Counted from the stretch's first letter, positions 25,720-35,011 are shown. The stretch is DNA of 64,000 nt from Dermatophilaceae bacterium Sec6.4 (GCA_039636865.1 CP144172.1:1612001-1676000), one strand, 5' to 3'. The notes: generated by a model from the sequence alone, not told the origin. A program made the numbers and translations.

Positions 25720-27018
25720 ATGAGCCCACACGCCCAAGAGCTCGTGATCCTGGTGCTGGTCGTCGTGACGGCTCTGGGTTTCGATTTCACCAACGGTTTT
25801 CACGACACGGGCAACGCGATGGCGACCTCGATCGCGACCGGTGCGTTGCGGCCGAAGACAGCGGTTGCGTTGTCGGCGAGCCTGAACCTGGTCGGAGCGT
25901 TCTTGTCCGTGCAGGTCGCCACGACGGTGACCACCAGCGTGCTGAAGATCCAGCAGTCCAGCTCCGGGGCGTTGGTCAGCGGCATCGACAAGGAGGGCGC
26001 GCTGATGATCATCTTCGCGGGCCTGGTCGGCGGCATCCTGTGGAACCTGTTCACCTGGCTGCTCGGGCTTCCCTCCAGTTCCTCCCACGCCTTGTTCGGC
26101 GGCCTGATCGGCGCCGGAATCGCCTCGGGCGGCCTGGGCAGGGTCAACTGGGACGGGTTGTTCGCCAAGGTGCTGCTGCCCGCGCTCGCCTCGCCGTTCG
26201 TTGCCGGACTGGTCGCAGTGCTGGGCACTTTCCTCATTTATACGATCACCCGCCCCGCCGATCACCGCGGTAAGAACAAGTCGTTCAAGTGGGGGCAGAT
26301 CGCGACGGCCTCGCTGGTGTCGTTGGCGCATGGCACCGGCGACGCGCAGAAGACGATGGGTGTCATCGCGCTCGCGTTGATCGCGCACGGCAGCCTCACC
26401 ACCGACAGCATCGTGGCCAACGGGCTGCCACCGTGGATCATCCTCAGTTGCGGCGTCGCGATCGCGCTGGGTACCTACCTGGGCGGTTGGCGGGTCATCC
26501 GCACGCTTGGTAAGGGTCTGATCGAGATCGACGCGCCGCAGGGGATGGCGGCCCAGGCCTCATCGGCCGCGATCATCCTGACGTCCAGCCACTTCGGGAT
26601 GGCGTTGTCCACCACCCACGTCGCCTCCGGTTCGATCATGGGTGCGGGAGTGGGCCGCCCGGGCGCGAAGGTGCGCTGGGCAGTGGCCGGCCGGATGGCG
26701 TCGGGCTGGGTGATGACGCTGCCGTGCGCCGGTGCGATCGGCGCGATCTGCTACGCGGTGGCCCACCTTGCCGGTGGGTTGCTCGGCGCCGGCCTCATCT
26801 TCGTCGCGCTCGTGGCGATCTCCGCGGTGATCTTCGCCCGCAGCCGCCGCGATGCCGTACACGCGCATAACGTCAACGACCACTGGGACACCAAGCCAGC
26901 AAAGGCGACGCCGAAGACAAAGGGCAAGTCAAAGGCGACAGCGACGTCGAAGACCACAGCGACAGTGACACCTGCAGCGAAGGCGAACACCAGGTCGTTG
27001 TCCAAGGATTCGCGATGA
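25720..27018 (+). CDS. pit: Low-affinity inorganic phosphate transporter (PiT family)
   Basis: The 432-residue membrane protein carries the duplicated PiT signature: FDFTNGFHDTGNAMATSIATGAL in the first half and SLAHGTGDAQKTMGVIALAL in the second. LGLPSSSSHALFGGLIGAG and SSHFGMALSTTHVASGSIMGAG also fit the family. About ten membrane helices are visible. The C-terminal 40 residues are a Lys/Thr/Ala-rich cytoplasmic tail (PKTKGKSKATATSKTTATVT). It imports phosphate as a metal-phosphate complex with protons. The following two small genes overlap it head-to-tail, as in the M. tuberculosis pitA / Rv0544c / Rv0543c set. Confidence 0.95.
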   Translation: MSPHAQELVILVLVVVTALGFDFTNGFHDTGNAMATSIATGALRPKTAVALSASLNLVGAFLSVQVATTVTTSVLKIQQSSSGALVSGIDKEGALMIIFAGLVGGILWNLFTWLLGLPSSSSHALFGGLIGAGIASGGLGRVNWDGLFAKVLLPALASPFVAGLVAVLGTFLIYTITRPADHRGKNKSFKWGQIATASLVSLAHGTGDAQKTMGVIALALIAHGSLTTDSIVANGLPPWIILSCGVAIALGTYLGGWRVIRTLGKGLIEIDAPQGMAAQASSAAIILTSSHFGMALSTTHVASGSIMGAGVGRPGAKVRWAVAGRMASGWVMTLPCAGAIGAICYAVAHLAGGLLGAGLIFVALVAISAVIFARSRRDAVHAHNVNDHWDTKPAKATPKTKGKSKATATSKTTATVTPAAKANTRSLSKDSR

Positions 27019-27299
27019 TCACCACTGCTACTTTCACTGCGCTCCTGAGGGTGCTCGTTGTGGGGCTGATCTTCGGCGCCGGGCTACCCGCGCTTTTCGC
27101 AGTCGGCGTTCGGCTGTTGGCGGTCGGTCACGGCGCGCCAGGGGATACCGACCCTGCCGGTGTTGCGACCCGGTCCCACCCGGCCGCCCTGGGCGTCGCC
27201 TACACCTTGTTCGCAGCTATTGCGGTGGTGGTGTTCCTCGGTGTTCTGTGGATCACCAAGGACAGCCTCAGGCACTACCTGGGGATCGAGGTCTTCTGA
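27015..27299 (+). CDS. Small two-helix membrane protein of the pit operon
   Basis: The 94-residue protein has two hydrophobic segments (ALLRVLVVGLIFGAGLPALFAVGV, about 9-32, and GVAYTLFAAIAVVVFLGVLWIT, about 59-80) separated by a polar loop. Its ATG overlaps the pit stop by 4 bp. Gene order matches Rv0544c, a conserved transmembrane protein next to pitA. Its role is unknown; a subunit or stabiliser of the transporter is a reasonable guess from the coupling. Confidence 0.82.
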   Translation: MITTATFTALLRVLVVGLIFGAGLPALFAVGVRLLAVGHGAPGDTDPAGVATRSHPAALGVAYTLFAAIAVVVFLGVLWITKDSLRHYLGIEVF

Positions 27300-27610
27300 T
27301 GGAGCGGCCGATATTTCTGGCCGGGCTCGTGGCGTGGTTGCGGGCCGGATACCCCGACGGTGTGCCCGAGAACGACTATCTCCCGCTCTTTGCGCTGCTG
27401 CGTCGCCAGTTGTCCGACGACGAAGTGAAACAGGTCGCTCGCCAACTCATCTCCGGTGCCCGTAAAGCTGGCGACGATCCGGCGATCTCGCGGGTCGACG
27501 TCGGAGTGCTCATCAGCCGGTACACCAACGGGATGCCCGCCCTGGGGGATCTGGAACGGGTACAGCGACGTCTGAAGAAAAAGGGCTGGCCGCTGCAGGA
27601 CGCCGGCTGA
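27299..27610 (+). CDS. DUF3349 family protein
   Basis: The 103-residue soluble helical protein starts at ATG 27299, sharing one base with the preceding TGA. The sequence LVAWLRAGYPDGVPENDYLPLFALLRRQLSDDEVKQVARQL, then SRVDVGVLISRYTNGMPALGDLERVQRRL, is characteristic of DUF3349 (M. tuberculosis Rv0543c type). Function unknown. The conserved position after pit and a small membrane protein supports both the family call and a role connected with phosphate uptake. Confidence 0.88.
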   Translation: MERPIFLAGLVAWLRAGYPDGVPENDYLPLFALLRRQLSDDEVKQVARQLISGARKAGDDPAISRVDVGVLISRYTNGMPALGDLERVQRRLKKKGWPLQDAG

Positions 27611-27662
27611 GCCGCTCGAGACCGGTGGTCGGTCCGGTCGTCGCCCTTATAGTTTGACCACC

Positions 27663-28550
27663 ATGCCCACGCCGCTGTCCGAGGTCGACATTCCGATGCC
27701 GATCAGGTTGTCGTTGGCGCATGCAGTGGTGGACCACCTCGCGCGGCAGGCCAAAGTCGATCTGCTGCATATCAAGGGCCAGGCGCTCGACCCCGTGCTT
27801 CGCTACGAAGACCGCAGGAGCTCAGACGTCGACATCCTGGTTCATCCGACCCAGGTCGATGCGCTGGTGGCGGTATTGATCACCGCAGGGTTTGAGGTCC
27901 GCACCCATTTTGAAACCGGCTCGATCTTCCGTCATGCCGCCAATCTGCATCACCCGCACTGGGGGTGGGTCGATGTGCATCGCTCGTTTCCGGGGATCGG
28001 CATCCCGCCCGCGTCGGCGTTCCAGCAACTGTGGGAGCACCGGTGCGCCAGCACGATCGCTGCCCAGGAGTTGGCTGTGCCGGCGTTGCTGGATCAGGCG
28101 TTGATCCTGGTCCTGCATGCTGCGCGCGACAGTGGCGCTGGAAAGCCAGATGTCGATCATCTGCGCCAGACGTTGTCCGAGCAGCAGTGGGCAACGGTGG
28201 TGCGCAGGTCGCAAGAGCTACATGCCGAGGTGGCCTTTGCGGCCGCCACGGGCGACTTGGACGATTTCCGCGATCGGCCCGAGCACGATCTGTGGGAGGT
28301 GGCCTCGCAAGGGGGCACCCGGTCTCAGGAGTGGCGAGCGCGGGTGCGCGCGGCCCCGAGTGTGCGGGAGAAGGCGCGGATCGTCGCCGAGGCGTTCTCG
28401 CCCAACGACGACCACCTGCGGATGCGGCTGGGTCATGAGCCGTCGGCGAGCGAGCGGCGTCGGGCCTACCTGAGCCGGCCGCTGGTGGCATTGGGTGAGT
28501 TGAAATCGCTCGTTGCGAGTCGGCGTGACCGGCGGGCAGCCCGGAGATGA
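27663..28550 (+). CDS. Nucleotidyltransferase family protein (NTP_transf_5-like)
   Basis: The protein is about 295 residues with LLHIKGQALDPVLRYEDRRSSDVDILVHP, the family's Gly-x(n)-Asp-x-Asp metal-binding signature (SDVDILV). It continues through GFEVRTHFETGSIFRHAANLHHPHWGWVDVHRSF. ATG 27663 is preferred to the TTG nine bases upstream. Proteins of this type are found in exopolysaccharide and peptide-modification loci, often beside PqqD-like proteins, and their substrates are poorly defined. It overlaps the PqqD-like gene by ATGA and precedes the tyrosine kinase that opens locus C. Confidence 0.78.
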   Translation: MPTPLSEVDIPMPIRLSLAHAVVDHLARQAKVDLLHIKGQALDPVLRYEDRRSSDVDILVHPTQVDALVAVLITAGFEVRTHFETGSIFRHAANLHHPHWGWVDVHRSFPGIGIPPASAFQQLWEHRCASTIAAQELAVPALLDQALILVLHAARDSGAGKPDVDHLRQTLSEQQWATVVRRSQELHAEVAFAAATGDLDDFRDRPEHDLWEVASQGGTRSQEWRARVRAAPSVREKARIVAEAFSPNDDHLRMRLGHEPSASERRRAYLSRPLVALGELKSLVASRRDRRAARR

Positions 28551-28843
28551 ACGAGATTGCGCCTTCCTATGCCGTCCCGCCGCGCGTCGCGTGGATGACC
28601 GACGAGCGCGATGGGCAGCTGCGGGTGTACCTCACGACGATGGACGACCTGCAGGCGGTGGTCCTGGAGGGCGCGGCGGCGGTGATCTGGCAGACAGCGC
28701 GCCAGGCCCCGGGCGCCGACATCACGTCACAGGTCGCCGATTTCATCGGTGAGCCGGCGGATTCGGTGCGCGGCGCGGTGACTCATTTTCTTGCTCAATT
28801 GGTTGAAGGCAGCCTGCTGGAGCCTTTACGCACGAAAGATTGA
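28547..28843 (+). CDS. PqqD-like (RiPP recognition element) protein
   Basis: The 98-residue protein has the PqqD/RRE pattern: beta strands (RVAWMTDERDGQLRVYL), then AVVLEGAAAVIWQTARQAPGADITSQVADFIGEPADSVRGAVTHFLAQLVEGSLL, the winged-helix helices and wing. The VLEGAAAVIW box matches the LNxtAa.iw consensus of the family. No precursor peptide or radical SAM enzyme is nearby. It is translationally coupled to the nucleotidyltransferase, so in this setting it may recruit a substrate to that enzyme or to the polysaccharide machinery. Confidence 0.8.
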   Translation: MNEIAPSYAVPPRVAWMTDERDGQLRVYLTTMDDLQAVVLEGAAAVIWQTARQAPGADITSQVADFIGEPADSVRGAVTHFLAQLVEGSLLEPLRTKD

Positions 28844-28864
28844 GCAGTAACAGGTAGCATGCAC

Positions 28865-28901
28865 CCTGCCAAGAGGGGATCTTCAGTCATGCGCTGGCAG
28901 G
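28865..28901. promoter_or_regulatory. Imperfect stem-loop upstream of the tyrosine kinase gene
   Basis: CCTGCCA (28865-28871) pairs with TGGCAGG (28895-28901) around a 23-base loop that contains AGGGGATC; a CCCC run follows at 28902-28905. It lies in the 89-bp gap between the PqqD-like stop and the GTG start of the kinase. It could be a weak terminator or a leader structure; no T-run is present. Confidence 0.35.
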
Positions 28902-28932
28902 CCCCACCCCTAAGCAAGGATTCGAAGATCAC

Positions 28933-30342
28933 GTGACCGTCGTCGATTTCATCCGGATTGTTCGCGCCAACTGGCAGATTCTTATTGCGGCCGTGGTGGT
29001 GTGCATCGTGGCGGCGTTCGCGTATGAGTCCACACTCCCCGTGACGTATGCATCGACGGCGTCCGGTTTCGTGCAGGTAGGTGGCTCCTCCAACCTGGCC
29101 GACTCGATCAACGGCACGCAGGTCGCGCAGCAGAAGGCGCAGGCCTACAGCGAACTGGTGAACTCCTATCCAGTGGCGCAGGAAGTAGCTACAACGACCG
29201 GTATTCCAGTGGGTCGTGTTGCGGGCAACATCACCGCCACTGCCTCAACCGTTGGTGCATTGATCACGGTGACCGCGACCTGCAGTACGGCCTCGGACTG
29301 CCCCAAGATCGCCAACGCCGCGTTGGCCGCGACCGCAGCCACCGTCAAGAAAGTCGAGAATGCCGGTGGTGGGGCACCCTCCATTATCCGCGTGGTGCCA
29401 CTTCAGGTAGCCGGCGGACAGGGCGCTCGCGTCAGCCCTAGTGTCAAGAAATATCTGGCGGGCGGACTCGTCGTGGGCCTAGTCCTGGGCGGACTGCTTG
29501 CTGCGCTGCGCGTGATGCTCGACCAGAAGCTACGCACCGTCAAAGATGTCGAAGACATCACCGGGGCGGGGACCCTCGGCATCCTGCCGAAGACCCCGGC
29601 GTTGAAGGGTGACTCCCGCCGCGACGCCGACCCGCACTCGCACGCCGGCGAGGCGTTGCGCCAGCTGCGTACCAACCTGCGGTTCGTCAACGTCGACAAC
29701 CCGCCCCGGGCGATCGTCGTGACCAGCCCGAACCCGGGTGAGGGCAAGTCGACTGTCGCGGCGATGCTGGCGCGGGTGCTGGCCGATGCCGGCACCGACA
29801 CCGTGTTGATCGATGCCGACCTGCGGCGTCCGACCGTCTCGGATGTCTACGACATCGACGGGTCGGTAGGTCTTTCGCAAGTCCTGGCCGGTGATGTGGA
29901 GCTGAAGGACGCGTTACAGAAGGTCACCACCGAGCGCTTGCTCGTGCTGCCCGCAGGGCGGGTACCCCCGAACCCTTCAGAGTTGGTCGGGTCGGAGCGG
30001 ATGCGCGCGTTGATAGAGACCCTGCGCGAAACGCACATAGTCATCATTGACGCGCCACCGATCCTGCCGGTGACTGACGCAGGTCTGCTCGCCCACGCGG
30101 CCGACGGAGTGCTGCTGGTGACGGTGCAGGGCAAGACGACCAAAGACCACCTGCAGGTCTCAGTGGGTGCGCTGGAGCGCATCAACGCGCGTCTGCTGGG
30201 CTCGGTCATCAACCGAGCTTCCGCTAAGGGCCTCGGGTCGGCCTACTACGGGTACGGCTACGGCGGCTACTCCAGCGAAAGCGGGGACGCAGACCAGTCG
30301 CGTCGTGCGAAGCAGAAGGGCAAGGGTCGCGCGAAGGTATGA
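28933..30342 (+). CDS. Wzz-Wzc-like polysaccharide co-polymerase with tyrosine autokinase domain (BY-kinase)
   Basis: The 469-residue protein. An N-terminal Wzz domain lies between membrane segments at about 15-31 and 175-193. A cytoplasmic BY-kinase follows: Walker A SPNPGEGKST (265-274), Walker A' LIDADLRRP (292-300), Walker B IIDAPP (371-376). A C-terminal tyrosine cluster (Tyr438, 439, 441, 443, 446) precedes a basic tail. Membrane and kinase parts are fused, as in Wzc of proteobacteria. It should control polymerisation and export of the locus C polysaccharide through cycles of autophosphorylation, reversed by the phosphatase at 47128. It starts with GTG. Confidence 0.92.
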   Translation: MTVVDFIRIVRANWQILIAAVVVCIVAAFAYESTLPVTYASTASGFVQVGGSSNLADSINGTQVAQQKAQAYSELVNSYPVAQEVATTTGIPVGRVAGNITATASTVGALITVTATCSTASDCPKIANAALAATAATVKKVENAGGGAPSIIRVVPLQVAGGQGARVSPSVKKYLAGGLVVGLVLGGLLAALRVMLDQKLRTVKDVEDITGAGTLGILPKTPALKGDSRRDADPHSHAGEALRQLRTNLRFVNVDNPPRAIVVTSPNPGEGKSTVAAMLARVLADAGTDTVLIDADLRRPTVSDVYDIDGSVGLSQVLAGDVELKDALQKVTTERLLVLPAGRVPPNPSELVGSERMRALIETLRETHIVIIDAPPILPVTDAGLLAHAADGVLLVTVQGKTTKDHLQVSVGALERINARLLGSVINRASAKGLGSAYYGYGYGGYSSESGDADQSRRAKQKGKGRAKV

Positions 30343-30365
30343 CCTTCGGCGAGAAGTCACCACGT

Positions 30366-31472
30366 TCACCGTGAGGTGATCTCGGTGACTTTCTCGCGCA
30401 GGCGAGCGGCGAAGCGCTCCTCAGCGAAGGTCGCGGCATGCTCGATGACGGTTTCCTTGGTGAGCGTCGACCCGATGAAGTGGTCGATTGCCTGTGAGAT
30501 CAACGCGGCCGTGGGCTCATCGAAGAACACCCCCGTTTCGCCCTCCCGCACCGTGTCGAGGAACCCGCCGGCACGTAACGCAATAGCGGGCGTGCCGTAG
30601 GAGGCCGCTTCCAGGATCGTCAGCCCGAAATCTTCGTGGCTGGCCGCCATCAGCACTTGCGCGTGGGCGTAACACCACCGCAGCTGTGCATCCGGCAGGT
30701 GGTGCGCGAAGCGAACGTTGGGCGGGGCCTGGCGGATGAGTTGCTCGCGCATCGGCCCGTCGCCGACGATCAGCAGCTGCTCCGCGCGGCCGGTGTAAGC
30801 CGCCAGCACACGGTCGACGTTCTTGTAGGGCAGCAGCCGGGCCACCAGCAGGTGGAACGGCCCGTCCGGGGCGTCCTGCGGGCGCTCCAAAGGTGCGGTG
30901 GCATCGATACCTGACGGCGGGTGCAGCAGCTCGGACGCGAGGCCGTAGACGTCGTTAATCCGCGTCTGCACCACGGTGGAATTAGCCCAGTAATGGTCTG
31001 CACGTCCTGCGGCGCGGCGATCCCAGCGAATCAGTGGTGCTTTCAACGCGAGCGCAGCGATGCCGCGGGGACTGCGCCTGGCTGATCTGCCGACGTACTG
31101 GTCGGTGAGGTAGAGCCACCGCGCGGGGGAGTGGCAGTAGACGAGCATCTTCCCCTCCGTGCGAAAGCCGTGCGCCCAACCGCTGGAGGAGGCGATCACC
31201 ACATCAGCGGGTATGCGGATCCGATTAGCGGCACTTGCCAGCAACGGAAGCGCAGCTCGGTGCCCTCGTCGCAGTGGCGCGACCTTGTTGAGAAGGGAGG
31301 TGATGACCTGCGCATCCTTGAACTCCGGAAAGGTCGTCTCGGGGGAGTAGAGCGTCGTATAGATCTTTGCGTCAGGGAAGGTCCGGTGCATGGCCAGCAC
31401 GACCCTCTCGGCTCCACCTCGTTGCGTGAGGTAATCGTGAGCAATCGCTACGATCGGCTGCTGAGCACTCAT
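30366..31472 (-). CDS. Glycosyltransferase family 4
   Basis: The 368-residue GT-B enzyme. The N-terminus IAIAHDYLTQRGGAERVVLAMHRTFPDA is the acceptor-side start of the WbaZ-like GT4 group. The C-terminal lobe has LLVARLLPYKNVDRVL, LLIVGDGPMREQL and the Glu-x7-Glu motif in AASHEDFGLTILEAASYGTP. It transfers a sugar (often mannose) to the lipid-linked repeat unit. Its ATG overlaps the stop of the upstream glycosyltransferase gene. It ends 24 bp from the stop of the convergent kinase gene. Confidence 0.9.
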   Translation of the reverse strand: MSAQQPIVAIAHDYLTQRGGAERVVLAMHRTFPDAKIYTTLYSPETTFPEFKDAQVITSLLNKVAPLRRGHRAALPLLASAANRIRIPADVVIASSSGWAHGFRTEGKMLVYCHSPARWLYLTDQYVGRSARRSPRGIAALALKAPLIRWDRRAAGRADHYWANSTVVQTRINDVYGLASELLHPPSGIDATAPLERPQDAPDGPFHLLVARLLPYKNVDRVLAAYTGRAEQLLIVGDGPMREQLIRQAPPNVRFAHHLPDAQLRWCYAHAQVLMAASHEDFGLTILEAASYGTPAIALRAGGFLDTVREGETGVFFDEPTAALISQAIDHFIGSTLTKETVIEHAATFAEERFAARLREKVTEITSR

Positions 31473-32563
31473 ACCGTTGGTCTCTCGTTCGCTGTAATGG
31501 ATACGAGGCCAAATTCCTGCAGGATCTGCAAAAAACGAGTCCGTCCAGCCGCGGGGGAGAATTCATCGGCCCATCGATGTGCAGCATTGTCGAGCATGCC
31601 TACAAATCCATCCGGGTCCGCCTCCCGAAAGCTCGAGGCCGCCTCGATGGCATCAGCGAGCGACTCGGGGTCACCGGCGCGTGCTACAAACGGATGGTCT
31701 GGCCCGGCGACCTCGGGAAGTCCTCCCGAATCGCTTACGACAAACGCGACCCGAGCCGACATAGCTTCTGCGGCGACCAATCCGAAGGGCTCGCGGACAG
31801 TGCTGGGGAACACAGCCAGGTCGATACTGCAGAAGAAGTCGGCACGGTCCACCCAGCCGAGCTGCTCGACAAGGTGGACCACTGGGAGCAGGGCAGCGTC
31901 AATGGCCACGGAGTCTGCGGAAGGGGCGAATCGCGCATCACCAGCCATCCGCAAGATGAATCGCCCCGCTTTACGGTCTTCGAGGATTTTCAGAGCCTGC
32001 AGCAGCACGTCGACCCCCTTTGCGCAGGTGATCCGGCCCAGGTAACCGAGGATCATCGGTGAACCCTGAGAGTCGGGGCGTGCCGTCACCTCCAGGGGTG
32101 AGGTCCAGTTCAACATGACGCGCGACGTCGGCAATAGGTCGGCCATGGCCTGGGAGGGCACGAGAGTGCATCGGGCCCGGATGGCGGCTACCCGAGCGGT
32201 AGCGACGTGCTTCCAGGTGGGCAACTGATGGATATGAGCTACTCGTCTGCGGCGGCCGGTGGTCGCCAGCGCCGGCGCCAGACCGTTGCACCACAGGACG
32301 TCCGAGCTCCCTCGCAGCAGCCTCCTCAGTGATCGGGCTTGTTGGAGCCGAGTAATGCCCTCGAACTGCAGGACGATAAATCCTTCCGCGCGTGCTGCGT
32401 CGACAATTTCTGGAGGGTACTTCGGTGCAATCACCCGGACATCGACGTCCGCTCCGCGAGCCAGTCGGGCCATCTCCAACAACATGACTTCACCACCCCC
32501 GATATCGCCGTTGTTCGCAATCAGGGCCAAGCCTGCCGGGAACGGGTTACTATACCGGTTCAT
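31469..32563 (-). CDS. Glycosyltransferase family 4
   Basis: The 364-residue GT-B enzyme has GDIGGGEVMLLEMARLARGADVDV near the N-terminus and LGYLGRITCAKGVDVLLQALKIL at the start of the second lobe. The retaining-GT4 donor site is FPSTVREPFGLVAAEAMSARVAFV, with Glu-x7-Glu spacing. It overlaps the genes on both sides by 4 bp (stop 31469 with the next ATG; start 32563 with the polymerase stop), so the 33.8-30.4 kb set forms one operon on the minus strand. Confidence 0.9.
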   Translation of the reverse strand: MNRYSNPFPAGLALIANNGDIGGGEVMLLEMARLARGADVDVRVIAPKYPPEIVDAARAEGFIVLQFEGITRLQQARSLRRLLRGSSDVLWCNGLAPALATTGRRRRVAHIHQLPTWKHVATARVAAIRARCTLVPSQAMADLLPTSRVMLNWTSPLEVTARPDSQGSPMILGYLGRITCAKGVDVLLQALKILEDRKAGRFILRMAGDARFAPSADSVAIDAALLPVVHLVEQLGWVDRADFFCSIDLAVFPSTVREPFGLVAAEAMSARVAFVVSDSGGLPEVAGPDHPFVARAGDPESLADAIEAASSFREADPDGFVGMLDNAAHRWADEFSPAAGRTRFLQILQEFGLVSITANERPTV

Positions 32564-33807
32564 GCGTGGGCAAGCTTATCGCTCCAAACGATCTGTTGGG
32601 ATAGATCGGCGTCCTGATTAACAGACTCGGGGTCGGATAAGCCACCATTCATCCGGCGTCTACTTACTGCGATATGCCTAAGGGCGACGCCGACGGCCAG
32701 CATAACAGGCGGGGCAAGAAATACTTCTCCCAAACTGATTGCACACACGAGAGGTCCGATCAACGACGCTTCAACCCACCTGTTGCGGTATTCGCGGGGT
32801 AGCCTCAGCAGGGCGAAGAGGCTTAGCGTGATCAGAAGAACCACGAGCCCAAGCAGAATCCACCCCCCCTCCGCTCGAAGTGCTTCGTATGAATTGTGAA
32901 AGAAGAACGTCTCTCCTTGGACCGTAGTTTGGGCGGTTCCCGCACCATTTCCGGTCAAGGGGTGGATTTGGACTGACGCTTGAGCTGCCTCGTCGATTCT
33001 TTGGCGAAGGGCGTCGCTGCCCTCTCGTCCAGCAAACGCGCCTGCCGTGAAGTCACTCTGCGGCAACGTCGTTACGTACCAGATAAGTACACCAATAACG
33101 GCGAGGCGAATCCATGTTGGAATTCGCTCGCCGGCAGTGACCCAGATTCCCACGATGAGCAGTCCGAACAGCGAAGTTCTTGAAAGCGTGCCGACAACTC
33201 CCACAATGCAGAATATGCCGATTAAGGCCCGCGTCCGGTTCGTCCGAGAGTAGGCAATCGCAATTGCGCCGAGCGCAAGAATGCACATTCCAGCATTGTT
33301 GGGGTCACCCCAGCCCCCGGTAAGACGTCCCGGGTAGCTGGAACGGCTGAAGGTTGCGTAGGCCCACGCGGTTCCAGCGATGACAGCGACCGCAGCACCT
33401 CGTGCAATTGAGATCACGCAGACCCGTCCTGAGGAGATGACCAGAATCAGAAGTGCTTCCATCCCGATGTTGACCACCCGCTTCGTGCCGTTCACCCCGT
33501 TGAGGGCGGTGGTGATTGCCATCCAGATCGGGATAGCGAGGGTCAGCCAAACGCCCCAGTTCGGGCGCAAGAGCCCGCGAATGGGCCTGACGAAAGATGA
33601 GATCATGACGAGCGCGCCGAGGAGTAACGACGCAATCGGGATCGTCGTGCCTGCCTGGGTCTTATCCGCGCCGAGGGTCGCTATCACCAGAAAAACGGGG
33701 ATCGTCGTCGAGATGACAGCCGGGTTATCCAACCTTTGCAGCGTGTCAACCCCGTGCAGCACTTTGGGTTGCCGATGTTCGAGAGTTATGCGGTCGGGTG
33801 TGATCAT
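32560..33807 (-). CDS. Wzy/O-antigen ligase-like polymerase
   Basis: The protein is about 415 residues with ten or so membrane segments. A Wzy_C-type loop reads IHPLTGNGAGTAQTTVQGETFFFHNSYEALRAEGG, where the His-Asn-Ser-Tyr element is typical of O-antigen ligase-like proteins. SYPGRLTGGWGDPNNAGMCILAL is the preceding conserved loop. It would polymerise the locus C repeat unit on the outer membrane face. ATG 33807 (MITPDR) is preferred, but the frame extends to ATG 33843. Base composition is slightly lower in GC than the housekeeping genes nearby. Confidence 0.83.
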   Translation of the reverse strand: MITPDRITLEHRQPKVLHGVDTLQRLDNPAVISTTIPVFLVIATLGADKTQAGTTIPIASLLLGALVMISSFVRPIRGLLRPNWGVWLTLAIPIWMAITTALNGVNGTKRVVNIGMEALLILVISSGRVCVISIARGAAVAVIAGTAWAYATFSRSSYPGRLTGGWGDPNNAGMCILALGAIAIAYSRTNRTRALIGIFCIVGVVGTLSRTSLFGLLIVGIWVTAGERIPTWIRLAVIGVLIWYVTTLPQSDFTAGAFAGREGSDALRQRIDEAAQASVQIHPLTGNGAGTAQTTVQGETFFFHNSYEALRAEGGWILLGLVVLLITLSLFALLRLPREYRNRWVEASLIGPLVCAISLGEVFLAPPVMLAVGVALRHIAVSRRRMNGGLSDPESVNQDADLSQQIVWSDKLAHA

Positions 33808-33925
33808 GCGTGCCGCTTTCGAGTGGGTGTGGTTCGAGAGCATCGGGGCACTGATGCCTCGCCGACACTACCGCTCACGAGCCGATGGTCTGAACTTGGA
33901 AGGGTCGGGAGGACCAGAGGTCGAT

Positions 33926-35011
33926 CTAACCGACTGCATGTTGGCTCTCCGGGCTGGACCTGCCGCGAGACCTCCACGCGCCGTTCACTCTGCGCTGCAC
34001 CTTGACAGCAAGCGCGTGCGTTCCAGCGGCGCACAGTAGGGCTGCTGGAACAGCCGCCCACCACATATGCGCTGGCGTTGTGTCGAGCGCTCGCTCGAAC
34101 CATAAAAAGATTGGATAATGCCAGAGGTAGAGCTCGTAACTTATGGCACCTAAATAAGCGACAGGTGCCCACCCGAGCGCTTTCCCGAGCGTAGACGTCT
34201 TCGCCGATGCGACTCCGCGGATGGTCAAAATGGAACCCAAAGCAACGACTGGGAATGCAATCGACCACTGAGACTGATTCGCGCCAACGGCAGTCCCGCT
34301 CGCAATTAAGATGAGTCCGAAACTCGTCAGAAAGCCGGGTTGTGAGACTTTCGGTAGATGCCTGTGTGCAAACGCGTATGCGCATCCGGCGGAGATCCCG
34401 GCCACCCGCAGAAGGCTGATCTCCGTACCGTCGAGCAATAAGATCGCATATGTGCTGTAAAGAAAGATTGTAATTAGGGCAAGCGCGAATGAAGACTGCT
34501 TCCAAGACCATCGTCTATTCATCATAAAGATGAGCGTCGCTGGCCACGCGAGATAAAAGTATTCCTCCAAAGCGAGGGTCCACGTGTAATCGTATACGCC
34601 GTCCAGGTGCAGTAGGAGTCGCGTGAACGGGGTCAGATAGAGGAAGGCCGACGCCGTCGCGAGGAAGTAACCTTTCTCTGTTGTTCCGGAGATGAGGAGA
34701 AGCGCGGTAGCTCCGATCAGCACGATCGCGAGGGCGGGAACAAGGCGGGCAAATCTGCGTACGTAAAACCGTGGAAGGTCCAGCTGTCCAGTTTGACTCC
34801 GCTCTTGAATCAACAGTGTGGTGATGAGAAATCCGGACAGCACGAAGAAGACGTCCACTCCGTCGTTTCCACCAGCAAATGCCCCAAGGTGTAGGTGATA
34901 AAGGATGACCAAGCCGATGGCTACCGCCCGCAGGCCATCCAGTGCGGGTACGAATCCCAACTTCGTGAGGGTCGGGGTCGACTTTACTGCCGATAAGGGC
35001 GGTGACGGCAT
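33926..35011 (-). CDS. Acyltransferase family 3 (OafA/YrhL-like) membrane protein
   Basis: The 361-residue protein begins FVPALDGLRAVAIGLVILYHLHLGAFAGGNDGVDVFFVLSGFLITTLL. This is the diagnostic first part of acyltransferase 3 proteins, with the conserved His in LYHLH and the R in DGLRA. FYVRRFARLVPAL and WTLALEEYFYLAWP follow as further signatures. About ten membrane helices and no C-terminal SGNH domain. It would O-acetylate a sugar of the polysaccharide using cytoplasmic acyl-CoA. It precedes the polymerase gene by roughly 120 bp. Confidence 0.9.
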   Translation of the reverse strand: MPSPPLSAVKSTPTLTKLGFVPALDGLRAVAIGLVILYHLHLGAFAGGNDGVDVFFVLSGFLITTLLIQERSQTGQLDLPRFYVRRFARLVPALAIVLIGATALLLISGTTEKGYFLATASAFLYLTPFTRLLLHLDGVYDYTWTLALEEYFYLAWPATLIFMMNRRWSWKQSSFALALITIFLYSTYAILLLDGTEISLLRVAGISAGCAYAFAHRHLPKVSQPGFLTSFGLILIASGTAVGANQSQWSIAFPVVALGSILTIRGVASAKTSTLGKALGWAPVAYLGAISYELYLWHYPIFLWFERALDTTPAHMWWAAVPAALLCAAGTHALAVKVQRRVNGAWRSRGRSSPESQHAVG

